Assembly (NCBI GenBank): GCA_043764095.1
Contig: JAYUKX010000017.1
Span: 1-64,000, forward strand
Reading direction: 5' to 3'
Length of the DNA stretch: 64,000 nt
Source: M3007 sp043764095
GTDB lineage: Bacteria; Bacteroidota; Bacteroidia; Chitinophagales; Saprospiraceae
Shown here piece by piece: positions 35,989 through 44,704 of this stretch (positions are counted from its first letter, which is position 1; each line of letters begins with the position of its first letter). The position numbers were made by a program, and so were the translations under genes. The notes beneath the pieces are model-generated. The model did not search any database. It was not told the DNA's origin and saw only the letters and a list, made by a program, of their open reading frames with translations.

Positions 35989-36651
35989 ATGATTGCATTT
36001 ATCTCACGCGGGCTATCTAGTGACTCCAATTTTAAGAACCTCTTGGAAAGAGCAGGATGGGAAGTACGCGGTGCGTCCTTGGTTCAGTTAACACCATTGT
36101 CGGTGAGTAAAATTCCGCCCGCAGAATGGTGGTTTTTTTCCAGTAAAAACGCTGTTCAGTTTTTCTTACCCGGAAAAAACATACCTCCTTTGCTCCGAAT
36201 TGGAGCACTAGGCCCTGCTACCGCCGAGGCGATCTACAAGTACATGAACCGTTCGCCGGATTTTGTCGGCAATGGCGACCCCGAAAGTACAGCCAAAGCA
36301 TTTACAACAGTAGCAAAAAAACAACGCGTGCTGTTTCCCGGTGCCGTAAATGCCCAACAAACCCTACAAACGATACTTTCAGATGTCGTAGTTGGCACGC
36401 ACCTCAATGTCTATGATAATGTGCCCATAGCCCGCCCGCCTGATATGACAGATGCACATGTACTGGCATTTACCAGCCCAATGAATGCGCGAGCCTATTT
36501 TAATGTGTATCCTTATGTAGCGGGACAACGTATTATAGCCATTGGAGCCACTACTGCTTCGGTATTGCAGGAATTAGGGATTGAGCAGGTAGAAACAGCT
36601 TTGGAACCTGACGAAAAGGCCATTGTTGAGGTGGTGCTGCGCGGTAGTTAA
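35989..36651 (+). CDS. hemD: uroporphyrinogen-III synthase
   Basis: A 220-residue two-lobe protein of HemD size that cyclises hydroxymethylbilane to uroporphyrinogen III. Recognisable pieces are FFSSKNAVQFF, GALGPATAEAIYKYMN, VLFPGAVNAQQTLQ, VLAFTSPMNARAYF and IIAIGATTASVLQELG. The second lobe's TSPxxxxxF...AIGxTTA pattern is typical even though HemD sequences are poorly conserved. No other haem genes are nearby. It lies 59 bases after PorP/SprF, on the same strand, and is followed by REP-like repeats. Confidence 0.85.
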   Translation: MIAFISRGLSSDSNFKNLLERAGWEVRGASLVQLTPLSVSKIPPAEWWFFSSKNAVQFFLPGKNIPPLLRIGALGPATAEAIYKYMNRSPDFVGNGDPESTAKAFTTVAKKQRVLFPGAVNAQQTLQTILSDVVVGTHLNVYDNVPIARPPDMTDAHVLAFTSPMNARAYFNVYPYVAGQRIIAIGATTASVLQELGIEQVETALEPDEKAIVEVVLRGS

Positions 36652-36659
36652 GGAGTAAG

Positions 36660-36840
36660 ACACAAAGAGCCGTAGGCTCGAAACATATTGTAGCGGCGGA
36701 TTTCAATCCGCTGCAATGTTACGCGGCCATTGGAGTGCCGTAGGCACGGAACATATTCATTTGCTACAAGAGGGGCCAGACCGATGGCTCTCAACTTGAC
36801 TTAGGGTACATCTATCAGCGGATTAAAATCCGACGCTTTT
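36660..36840. repeat. cluster of REP-like palindromes
   Basis: Four small palindromes: GAGCC-GTA-GGCTC (36667-36679), GCGGATT-TC-AATCCGC (36696-36711), GTGCC-GTA-GGCAC (36735-36747) and CGGATT-AA-AATCCG (36819-36832). The GCCGTAGGC core and the GCGGATT..AATCCGC core each occur twice, so the block is built from alternating units, as in REP/BIME-type repeats. The last unit lies inside the 3' end of the truncated lipoprotein gene. Confidence 0.72.
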
Positions 36841-37357
36841 TTTTCTTAATAAGCCCTAATGAAATAACGCTTTTGGGGGGAATGATTCCAAGTTGTTCGC
36901 TAGTAAACGTTTGTCCGCCTGATGTTTTATCTGGTTGAATTATTGGTGTTGTACAAGAAACATAATCTATGTATTCTAAGTTATCCATACTCTTCATATG
37001 GATAGTAGCATTAATCGTTCTACCTAATTTTACTTGTACACACGGCTGTACAAATGTAGTAAATCCGGTATAACTACACTCTATATCATAAGTACCGGAA
37101 TCAACTTGTATCCTAAAGTTGCCACTGATATCGGTAATTGTTCCATGCACTAAGTCATTATTTCTTCTGAGTCTGACACTTGCACCGATCAATTCTTCTT
37201 GGGAGATGACATCCATTATTTTTCCTGTAATAAAGCACTTGTTAACATCAGCAGTATGGGTTGTAGTAATAGCAACGGAACCGGTTGCTGGTTTGTACGT
37301 TTTAATCGTACAGGCCACTAAAAAGCAGGCAAAGAGTAAAAAAGTTATTTGTTTCAT
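36815..37357 (-). pseudogene. truncated paralogue of the vWA lipoprotein
   Basis: The ATG at 37357 starts a lipoprotein signal (MKQITFLLFACFLVACTIKT) and ~165 residues strongly similar to the N-terminus of the vWA protein encoded at 37726-39795 (TGKIMD..SQEELIGASVRLR, DISGNFRIQVDSGTY). They share the carboxypeptidase regulatory-like domain and the GGQTFTSEQL segment. Similarity stops after SVISLGL. The last residues, KKKKRRILIR, are translated from the GCGGATT palindrome of the REP-like cluster. The plug-like and vWA parts are missing, so this is a truncated duplicate, most likely cut at the repeat. It may still yield a small exported protein. Confidence 0.82.
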
Positions 37358-37449
37358 AGTATAAAAATTTGAATAATAACATGAATTTTGAGTGCGTGAC
37401 AAAATCGGGGTATGCTATTTTATTTACGCAAATAATGGATTTCAACAAA

Positions 37450-37482
37450 ATTGTCGGGGTTGGGGGTAGTAGCCCCGACAAT
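37450..37482. repeat. REP-like palindrome, copy A
   Basis: ATTGTCGGGG (37450-37459) pairs perfectly with CCCCGACAAT (37473-37482) around a G-rich loop. It shares the TTGTCGGGG/CCCCGACAA stem with copy B 102 bases away. Confidence 0.75.
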
Positions 37483-37583
37483 AGTCCAAATACAGTGCCC
37501 ACACGAATTTGAAGGGCTCAATAATGCCAAAATCTAAGCGCAAATACTTATCTTCAAGTGGGTTATTATCGAATATTAGGATG

Positions 37584-37616
37584 TTGTCGGGGCGACTTTT
37601 TCAGTCACCCCGACAA
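37584..37616. repeat. REP-like palindrome, copy B
   Basis: TTGTCGGGG (37584-37592) pairs with CCCCGACAA (37608-37616), and an inner GACT/AGTC stem extends it. Copies A and B flank ~100 bases without coding potential in the 368-base gap downstream of the vWA gene, between it and its truncated paralogue. Confidence 0.75.
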
Positions 37617-37725
37617 TTAAGCACTGATCTACCTTTGAGCCAACTCTGAAATTTCGTTAGTAACAGAGTACAATCTTTTGAGTATCGAGGGGAAGGGCGC
37701 AGGACGTGCACATACACCACACCCA

Positions 37726-39795
37726 TTATTTCGCCTTCTTCATCAATTCAACAAACTCCTTCCGGTAGCCATCTTTATCGTTTGTAAGTCCCAGTTTTGC
37801 ATGTGCCAAAACGCTTTCCCAAGAGGCACTTCCTTTAAAACTGGAATTACGCAGCAACAATCCACTTTCGGCCACAGCAGCCGCAAAATTAAAGTTATCG
37901 GACACCTGAGCTGCGCAAACAGCGGGCACATTGGCTTCTACCAAACGACTGCCTTGGTCACCCGTTGGTGATTTATAGCGGAATTTTAACTGCATCAAAT
38001 CGCCACCTTTGCCTTTAGCATTGGGTATGATTTCGTACAAAGCGGTTACGGTATGTCCCGCACCAAGTTCGCCGGCATCTTTGGCATCGTTGTCAAAATC
38101 GGCGCGAGCGAGCATGCGGTTTTCGTAACCAATCAGGCGGTATTCCTGCACTTGTTCGGGGTTGAATATCAATTGTAATTTTACGTCTTTAGCAATGGTA
38201 AATAGCGTACCTGTAAACTCTTCAACCAATACCTTTTTTGCTTCGCTAATTTGGTCGATATAAGCATGGTTGCCATTGCCACGATTGGCCAATTCCTGCA
38301 TTTTGCCGTCTTGATAATTACCCGTACCATAACCCAATACCGTGAGATAAACGCCACTTTCGCGCTCTTTTTCGATAAGCCGCACCAATTCGGCTTCGCT
38401 ACTTTGCCCCATATTGAAATCGCCGTCGGTACAAAGGATTACGCGGTTGTTACCCTTTTGTTTAAAATTGGCGCGAGCAGTTTGGTAAGCCAATTGAATG
38501 CCAGAAGCACCAGCCGTACCGCCACCCGCGCCAAGGTTTTCAATGGCTGTTTTAATCTTTCCCTTTTCAGAAGCAGGCGTGCTTTCCAATATCACTGCCG
38601 TAGCACCGGCGTAAGTAACCAAAGCCACGCGATCGGTAGGGCGCAATTCGTCCAACAACATAAACAAGGATTTTTTTACCAACGGAAGTTTGTTTTCAGA
38701 ACTCATACTGCCCGACACGTCCACCAAGAACACAAAATTACCTTCTGGCACGCGTTCTTTGGCAATATTCCGCGCCTGCAAACCCACCATTAGTAAGTGA
38801 TGATCGGGGTTCCAGGGGCATTTACCGAGTTCCGTTACCACTTTAATAGGGTCGTTGCCATCGGGTTGTGGGTAATTGTAGTTAAAATAATTGATCATTT
38901 CTTCAATGCGCACCGCATCGGGAGGGACAGTTTGTCCATTGTTAAGGAAGCGTCTTATATTGGCATAAGAGGCCGCATCTACATCGATGGAAAAAGTGGA
39001 AAAAGCACTATATTTTGCTACGAGGAAAGGGTTTTCTACTATTTTATTGTACTGCTCCGTACTGGATTCTGGTATGATGGAATCTATTTTTACACCTGGT
39101 ATTTTTTTTAATAAGGCTTCTTTATCACCAAGGTATTGGATAGGTGCAGGTGCTTGGTAATTGTTTATGGTAGAAGAAGGAGCAGTATTGCCAGAAACAC
39201 GTATCCCATCTATATAATAATTGGTACCATTTGCTCTTGATCCTTTGATGTTTACTGCACCGCCGTCAATGGATGATGGTTCTGCTCTTTTGGGTGAGGT
39301 AATACTTTTGGTTGAAAGTCTGTTCAGTTGATCCGAAGAAAATGTTTGTCCCCCCATTGTTTCATCTTGTTTTATGATCGGGACTTTGTAAGCGACTACG
39401 CTTACAGCATCTAAATGAGTTTGATCCTTCATTTGGATAATCACATTGCTCATTTCGCCTAATTTTACTTGTACACCTCGCTGTTCAAATGTAGCAAATC
39501 CGGTATAACTACATTCTATATTGTAAGTACCAGAATCTACCTGTATCCTAAAATCACCATTAATGTCGGTAATTGTACCTTTCACTAAGTCCATGTTTTT
39601 TCTGAGTTTAACACTTGCACCGATCAATTCTTCTTGGGTGTTGGCATCCAGTACTTTTCCGGTAATAAAGCATTTGGTAGAATCAGCAAATTTAGATGTA
39701 GTAATAGCCGCGGAACTTGTTGTTTCCGTTTTGTAAGTTTTAATGGTGCAGGCCACTAAAAAGCAGGCAAAGAGTAAAAAAGATATTTGTTTCAT
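37726..39795 (-). CDS. lipoprotein with regulatory-like, plug-like and vWA (YfbK-type) domains
   Basis: 689 residues from the ATG at 39795 (lipobox LVAC, Cys 16). Order: carboxypeptidase regulatory-like domain ~37-105; a stretch resembling the TonB-receptor plug (INxxGSRANGTNYYIDGIR pattern) ~120-200; the YfbK N-terminal segment (STFSIDVDAASYANIRRFLN); a von Willebrand A domain from ~355 with a complete MIDAS (DVSGSMS, later Thr, and CTDGDFN); and a C-terminal DUF3520-like tail ending FVELMKKAK. It should be envelope-anchored and bind protein ligands through the metal site. The regulatory domain plus plug-like segment imitates the start of SusC-type receptors but has no barrel. A truncated paralogue lies downstream on the same strand. 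Confidence 0.88.
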   Translation of the reverse strand: MKQISFLLFACFLVACTIKTYKTETTSSAAITTSKFADSTKCFITGKVLDANTQEELIGASVKLRKNMDLVKGTITDINGDFRIQVDSGTYNIECSYTGFATFEQRGVQVKLGEMSNVIIQMKDQTHLDAVSVVAYKVPIIKQDETMGGQTFSSDQLNRLSTKSITSPKRAEPSSIDGGAVNIKGSRANGTNYYIDGIRVSGNTAPSSTINNYQAPAPIQYLGDKEALLKKIPGVKIDSIIPESSTEQYNKIVENPFLVAKYSAFSTFSIDVDAASYANIRRFLNNGQTVPPDAVRIEEMINYFNYNYPQPDGNDPIKVVTELGKCPWNPDHHLLMVGLQARNIAKERVPEGNFVFLVDVSGSMSSENKLPLVKKSLFMLLDELRPTDRVALVTYAGATAVILESTPASEKGKIKTAIENLGAGGGTAGASGIQLAYQTARANFKQKGNNRVILCTDGDFNMGQSSEAELVRLIEKERESGVYLTVLGYGTGNYQDGKMQELANRGNGNHAYIDQISEAKKVLVEEFTGTLFTIAKDVKLQLIFNPEQVQEYRLIGYENRMLARADFDNDAKDAGELGAGHTVTALYEIIPNAKGKGGDLMQLKFRYKSPTGDQGSRLVEANVPAVCAAQVSDNFNFAAAVAESGLLLRNSSFKGSASWESVLAHAKLGLTNDKDGYRKEFVELMKKAK

Positions 39796-39902
39796 AGCAT
39801 AAAAAAATTGGAATGATAAAATGAATTTTGTGTATCGGGGGGAAGGATGCAGGAAGGCAAAAAAATACATAAAAGTATTTTTGGGTTTAACACAGTTTCT
39901 TA

Positions 39903-40046
39903 GGAATGGAATTTAAATTTGGGGAGATGATTTTGGCTCTATCAAGGCATGAAGAGGGCATTTAGTGGTGCTAAACAACCGATGAATAACGAAGAGAGGG
40001 GCAAAATGAAGCCGCCAAATCTGTACCTTTATTTGAATTTCATTCC
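39903..40046. mobile_element. MITE-like element, copy 2 (144 bp, reverse orientation)
   Basis: The reverse complement of this segment aligns with 8183-8338 along its whole length, apart from ~12 bases missing beside one terminal repeat. The ends are GGAATG and CATTCC, and TTA flanks both sides (TAA in element orientation), the same 3-bp duplication as copy 1. It lies between the ABC permease and vWA genes. The deleted terminal repeat suggests this copy can no longer move efficiently. Confidence 0.88.
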
Positions 40047-40116
40047 TTATCACAGGGTAGTTTAAACGAGGAAAAAAACATTCCCCAATACATTGTTTTC
40101 TACATTAATTTAGGCA

Positions 40117-40177
40117 ACTCGTATGTTTGTCCCATAAGCCCCATTTGGAGGAGCTTGTGGGGCAAGCACACGAGTTA
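40117..40177. repeat. 26-bp imperfect hairpin downstream of the ABC permease
   Basis: AACTCGT...CCCATAAGC from 40117 pairs with GCTTGTGGGG...ACGAGTT ending 40177. About 24 of 26 positions pair if G-U is allowed on the plus-strand RNA. It lies 35 bases past the stop of the minus-strand permease gene. It has no T run on that strand, so it is not a classical terminator. Confidence 0.6.
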
Positions 40178-40211
40178 CCATTTTGGCATCGTTGCTCAGG
40201 AAAGATGTTTA

Positions 40212-41543
40212 TTATTTATAAAACATCCACTTCCCGATTTCCTTAAACGATACTTTTTTACCGTACATTAAAATACCTACACGATAAATACGGCCCGATA
40301 GCCATACAAAAAAGACCGCAGTACCCAAAAGTACCACAACAGACAAAATGACTTGCCATATTGGAGGATGGAATGCCAGTCGCCCAGGCATTACAATAGG
40401 TGAAAATAGTGGAAATATGGAAGCCGCCACCGCCAAGGTACTATGCGGCGCACGCATAACTACAGTGGACATGATTACGAATGCCAAGATGATTGGAATG
40501 GTAATTGGCATAGTGAGCGATTGTGCTTCACCCATATCGTCGCCAACAGCGCTACCCACAGCAGCAAACAAGGACGCATACAAAAAGTAGCCACCTAAGA
40601 AAAAGATCAGCGACATAGAAAGGATATACCACCAGTTTTGGCGCATAATTTCGTTCATTAGCATCGGCAATTTATCCTGCATTTCCTCTGCTGCACCCGC
40701 AGGCATACCTCCGGGCATCCCCGTTTGTGTAGCGGATGCATCAATACCAAAAAAGAACTGTACACCTATAATAATAATGCTATTAAGTATAATCCAAATA
40801 ATCAATTGCGTTAAACCAACACCCGCAGATCCAAGGATTTTGCCCAACATCAAATCAAATGGTTTTACGCTCGACATGATTACTTCTACAATACGGTTTG
40901 TTTTTTCTTCCATAACAGAACGCATTACAATAGACCCCCAAATGAGTACGAGCATATACATCGCTATGCCCATAAAAAAGGAAATACCCATTGCCACACC
41001 GCTTGTGAGCGAGCTGCCTTGGTCGTCTTTTTTATCAATCGGCTCGGGATCCAGCGAGACCTCTGTATCCAAATCACCCAGTGATTTGCGGTCTAAATGC
41101 AAGGAATCTATTTTAAAATCCTTTATTTTTGAGGCGATACGCTGTCTAATTACCCCTTCTGTTTCGGGATTAAACTGTTCATCCGTGTAAAGGTAAATGG
41201 TTTGCTTTTTAATAGCAAGATTGGCCAATGGTGGCAACCGCAGCACGCCGTCGTACTTTTTATTGCGTACATCATTCTTCAATTCTTCTAAATTAGAACC
41301 TTGTGGAGCTACTGAAAATTGCAGCCCTCGTTCATCGGCAATCCCGGTACCAGATTTAACTACTCCTGCCTCGTCAAAAACGATAATTTTACGTTTTTCG
41401 GCACCTTTGTAGGACATCATCATGCCCTGAATGACAAAAAATGCGCCAAATGCTAACGGCGTTAACAACGTTCCTAACAAAAAAGCACGCGTCCTTACTC
41501 GGGTTAAATATTCGCGTTTTACTATGAGCCAAAGTTTTGACAT
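40212..41543 (-). CDS. ABC transporter permease (ABC-2/NatB-like)
   Basis: A 443-residue ABC-2-type permease: one N-terminal helix after KREYLTRVRTRAFLLGT, a ~140-residue extracytoplasmic domain, then five to six helices containing SVMEEKTNRIVEVIMSSVKP, the hallmark cytosolic loop of NatB/YhaP permeases, and LMLGKILGSAGVGLTQL. Such proteins export sodium, drugs or antibiotics together with a separate ATPase. No ATP-binding subunit is encoded in the window next to it. The gene follows another permease by 51 bases on the same strand. Confidence 0.92.
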   Translation of the reverse strand: MSKLWLIVKREYLTRVRTRAFLLGTLLTPLAFGAFFVIQGMMMSYKGAEKRKIIVFDEAGVVKSGTGIADERGLQFSVAPQGSNLEELKNDVRNKKYDGVLRLPPLANLAIKKQTIYLYTDEQFNPETEGVIRQRIASKIKDFKIDSLHLDRKSLGDLDTEVSLDPEPIDKKDDQGSSLTSGVAMGISFFMGIAMYMLVLIWGSIVMRSVMEEKTNRIVEVIMSSVKPFDLMLGKILGSAGVGLTQLIIWIILNSIIIIGVQFFFGIDASATQTGMPGGMPAGAAEEMQDKLPMLMNEIMRQNWWYILSMSLIFFLGGYFLYASLFAAVGSAVGDDMGEAQSLTMPITIPIILAFVIMSTVVMRAPHSTLAVAASIFPLFSPIVMPGRLAFHPPIWQVILSVVVLLGTAVFFVWLSGRIYRVGILMYGKKVSFKEIGKWMFYK

Positions 41544-41594
41544 ATTTATACTACGTTATTTGATTTGATATTGATGAATAATTCAATTTTACCA

Positions 41595-42833
41595 TTATTC
41601 ATATCGTAATGCTTCAATTGGATCGAGTCTTGATGCTTTAAGTGCCGGATAAAAGCCAGATATTACCCCTACAAACATACACAAGGTAAAGCCCAACAGT
41701 ATCCAGTTCCAGGGAATAAGGAAACTGCTTCCTAGTGCAATTGTAACCAAATTACCCACTAAAATACCTAAAATAATACCAGCAACACCACCAAATTGGC
41801 AAATGACAATGGCCTCGGTCAAAAATTGGTATAGAATACTTTTTGGCGTAGCACCTAATGCCTTGTAAATCCCGATTTCGCGGGTACGCTCGGTTACGCT
41901 CACCAACATAATATTCATAAGTCCAATAGCAGCACCCAACAAGGTCATTAAACCAATAGCAATAGTGGCCAACCGTAAGTTGGTCGTATTTTCTTTCAAA
42001 ATTGCAACAAGGCTATCGCTCCCAAATACTTCAAAGTCGTCATCTTGGCCGGGGCGAAGGCCTCGGACTTGGCGGAACAAACCCGAAGCCTCCGATTGTG
42101 CAGCATCCATATCAGTTGCGTTTTTAACAGCGATAATAACACTATATTCCGTTTTATCGGTGCCGTAAATCGCTTTGACGGCGAGCAAGGGTGCATATAC
42201 AGCCCTGTCATTGGAATTATTCATGGAAGCACCTTTGGAGGCCAATACGCCAATGACGCGGTATCGGTTATTGCCCACGATAACTAATTGATCCAGTGCT
42301 TTTTCCGGCTTATTATTGAAAAGTTTTTTGGCAATGTCTAAGCCAAGCACGACCTTTGGTTGTCCGTCTATAATTTCGTTAAGGGAAAAATTTCGACCAT
42401 ACCCAATATCGAGTCCTTTAATTTCAAAGTAGTTTTCGTCCACACCTACAAAACCTGTATTGGGGTTTGTTTCAATATCGTTGTATTTTACGGCTGCAAG
42501 ACTAGTTGCCCAAAAAGAAATAGAAACAGTAGCAGGGAAATTAAAACGTTCTTTAAACTCAGTAGCTTGTCGGAAGTCGATTTCTTCACCTGCTTTTTGG
42601 CGGCGACCGCCTCGGTTACCTTTTACTTCACCCCATTTCCGCTCGATGCTAAAAGAATTGGCACCCAACCCCGAAAAGTTATCATTGAGCGAAAAAGCAA
42701 TGCCATCAATAGCCGTCAGAATACCCACCAAAGCCATAATGCCCAAAGCAATAATCAAGAGCGTAAGCACTGCTCGGAGGAGGTTGGCGCGAATATTTTG
42801 TAGCGCCATGCTGAATATTTCTGAAAAAGGCAT
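41595..42833 (-). CDS. MacB/FtsX-family ABC permease
   Basis: A 412-residue type VII ABC permease: N-terminal helix (NLLRAVLTLLIIALGIMALV), a MacB-type periplasmic core domain (~50-270) and three C-terminal FtsX-type helices containing VTERTREIGIYKALGATPKS. Such proteins use mechanotransmission to move lipoproteins, peptides or signals across the envelope. The matching ATPase is not adjacent; the next gene upstream is divergent. With the ABC-2 permease downstream, it forms a permease-only pair whose ATPase must be encoded elsewhere. Confidence 0.92.
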   Translation of the reverse strand: MPFSEIFSMALQNIRANLLRAVLTLLIIALGIMALVGILTAIDGIAFSLNDNFSGLGANSFSIERKWGEVKGNRGGRRQKAGEEIDFRQATEFKERFNFPATVSISFWATSLAAVKYNDIETNPNTGFVGVDENYFEIKGLDIGYGRNFSLNEIIDGQPKVVLGLDIAKKLFNNKPEKALDQLVIVGNNRYRVIGVLASKGASMNNSNDRAVYAPLLAVKAIYGTDKTEYSVIIAVKNATDMDAAQSEASGLFRQVRGLRPGQDDDFEVFGSDSLVAILKENTTNLRLATIAIGLMTLLGAAIGLMNIMLVSVTERTREIGIYKALGATPKSILYQFLTEAIVICQFGGVAGIILGILVGNLVTIALGSSFLIPWNWILLGFTLCMFVGVISGFYPALKASRLDPIEALRYE

Positions 42834-42992
42834 AATTCGATCTGTTTGAATTTGATGCCAAAAGTAATGTGATTATTATAATAGGTGTTATTCATTCGAG
42901 GCAATAGGTGATTTAATAGATAAATAGCATGAATTGGCGGATAAAAATGGCTGTTGAGGAATAAATTTTACAAAATAAAATTAAAAAAACTT

Positions 42993-43021
42993 TTTGTGTC
43001 AAAATAAAAGTTTTATGTTTG
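42993..43021 (+). promoter_or_regulatory. promoter of the Rpn-like gene (TTTG-N17-TATGTTTG)
   Basis: TTTG at 42993-42996 and TATGTTTG at 43014-43021 are 17 bases apart, matching the Bacteroidota consensus. The ATG is 21 bases beyond the -7 box. Confidence 0.65.
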
Positions 43022-43042
43022 CCGCTTTAAATCATCCATACC

Positions 43043-44140
43043 ATGCAAGAATCTTTGGAAAACAAAGGCTTTGATGCCGATTTTGATACATTTTGGAAAG
43101 AAATGCTCGATTTTATTGAGCCTGCTACCTTGTTTTTTCTTCCCCAATTACACCGCGAGGTGGACTGGTCGCAAGAGTATCGTGCGCTGGAACAAGAGTT
43201 GAGAGGGGGCTGGGGGTAAGGGGGAACGGATAAACTATTTCGCTTTAAACTGCGCGACGGAACAGAGCGGTATGTCCTATTTCATATAGAGGTGGAGGCA
43301 TATCCGAACAGTAATTTCCCAAGGCGGATATACGAATACCATTCATTTTTGAATTTGAAGCACCAGTTTATTCCAATTACTATTTTGGTCATCTTTGTGG
43401 GTAAAAAGCCCTCCAAGGCTTGGGATACTTATGAAACGAACCATTTTGGTACGCGCACCTTATTAAGTTATCCTACCTTTTGTGTGGATGAACAGGACGA
43501 GGTAGCACTTATCAATGATCCTAATCCAATCGCTTTGGTTGTACTATCCAATCTGTATGTAATCCGTTCAAAGGAAGACATTAGATTGCGCACTACTCTG
43601 AAAAGAAAACTGTTAAGTATCCTGCTTGATCGAAAAATAGATCGCTCTGAATTCAAAAAACTCATTAATTTTGCATTGAATTTCATTCGGCTACCCGAAA
43701 AAAATGACAATGAAGTAAGTAACTTTATAACAGATAAATTTATGAAAAGTGATACTCCATATTTCAAAGTTGGCAATAAAAAGTATATTGACTATTATGC
43801 CATGATCATTGATGCTGTATTCAAAAGTAGGTACGGAGTTCCCATGGAGGAATATGGACGAGCCATGGAGGAACAAAAACGAGCCATGAATGAGAGTAAG
43901 TTGAAACTCGAGCAACTCGAGCAAGAGATGGATACGCAATTAAACACACAAAAACAGATAATAGATGCGGCCATTGAACAGCAAAAACAAGCAGCAGAGC
44001 AACAAAAACAAGCAGCAGCGCAGCAAAGGAAGAATATTGTTCATGCCCATCTAATACTGCTTCTTGATGCCCGGCAAATTTCGGAGCACTTAGAAATAGA
44101 CCTGAAAATTGTGGAAGACACCCTTGCAACCCTTGAATAA
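43043..44140 (+). pseudogene. Rpn/PD-(D/E)XK nuclease-like gene with in-frame stop
   Basis: Reading from the ATG at 43043 gives 58 codons (MQESLENKGFDADFDTFWKE, HREVDWSQEYRALEQEL). A TAA at 43217-43219 follows, after which the same frame continues to 44140 (GTDKLFRFKLRDGTERYVLF, then IEVEAYPNSNFPRRIYEY). The continuous product would be ~365 residues and resembles the Rpn/YhgA-like PD-(D/E)XK family (E-x-EAY core), with a Gln/Glu/Lys-rich coiled C-terminus. The stop lies in RGGWG*GG, encoded by three G5 tracts at 43205-43224, which looks like a small insertion. Translation of the distal 282 residues could begin at GTG 43292 but would lack the N-terminal part. Such families are frequent, variable and often decayed in this group. 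Confidence 0.78.
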
Positions 44141-44170
44141 AATTTTAAAAAAATAATATACATACCAACT

Positions 44171-44680
44171 ATGTTACGACCATTCAACCTCCAAAACTGG
44201 ATCGAAGAAAATCGCCATCTCCTCCAACCACCAGTGGCAAACAAACAAATTTATGTCGAAAATTCCGATTTTATCGTCATGGTGGTAGGTGGCCCAAATG
44301 GACGTAAAGATTACCATTGGGAAGAAGGCGAGGAACTTTTTTATCAACTCGAAGGCGATATTCAAGTCAAAATTATCCATGAAAATGGTGAGCCAGAAAC
44401 GATTGATATTCGAGCAGGCGAAATGTTTTTATTGCCACCCCGTACGCCGCACTCGCCGCAACGGCCTGCTGGTTCAATCGGTTTGGTACTCGAACGCCAC
44501 CGCCATGAAGGAGAAGTGGACAAATTGATGTGGTTTTGTGAAAATTGTAACCATAAAATATACGAGGCTGGTTTTGCACTAAAAGATATAGGCACCCAAA
44601 TTAAGACCGCTATTGCCGAATATTCCGCCGATGAAGCCAAACGGACCTGTAAACATTGCGGAACAATAATGCACCTTTAA
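44171..44680 (+). CDS. nbaC: 3-hydroxyanthranilate 3,4-dioxygenase
   Basis: A 169-residue cupin dioxygenase that opens the ring of 3-hydroxyanthranilate in tryptophan degradation or de novo NAD synthesis. The iron ligands fit the family: His in YHWEEGEELF (49), Glu (55) and His in PRTPHSPQRP (94); the substrate Arg is in NGRKDYHW. The bacterial rubredoxin-like tail is present as CENC and CKHC with four cysteines. Size and motif order match HAAO/NbaC. Other kynurenine-pathway genes are not in the window. It is 30 bases after the broken nuclease gene and 24 bases before the PLP-enzyme gene. Confidence 0.95.
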   Translation: MLRPFNLQNWIEENRHLLQPPVANKQIYVENSDFIVMVVGGPNGRKDYHWEEGEELFYQLEGDIQVKIIHENGEPETIDIRAGEMFLLPPRTPHSPQRPAGSIGLVLERHRHEGEVDKLMWFCENCNHKIYEAGFALKDIGTQIKTAIAEYSADEAKRTCKHCGTIMHL

Positions 44681-44704
44681 AAAAGAAAAATACCAATATT
44701 ATTC

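Noticed and set aside
38251..39111. Plus-strand frames opposite the vWA gene
   Set aside because: They are shadows of a gene with clear domains; no start signal or family similarity.
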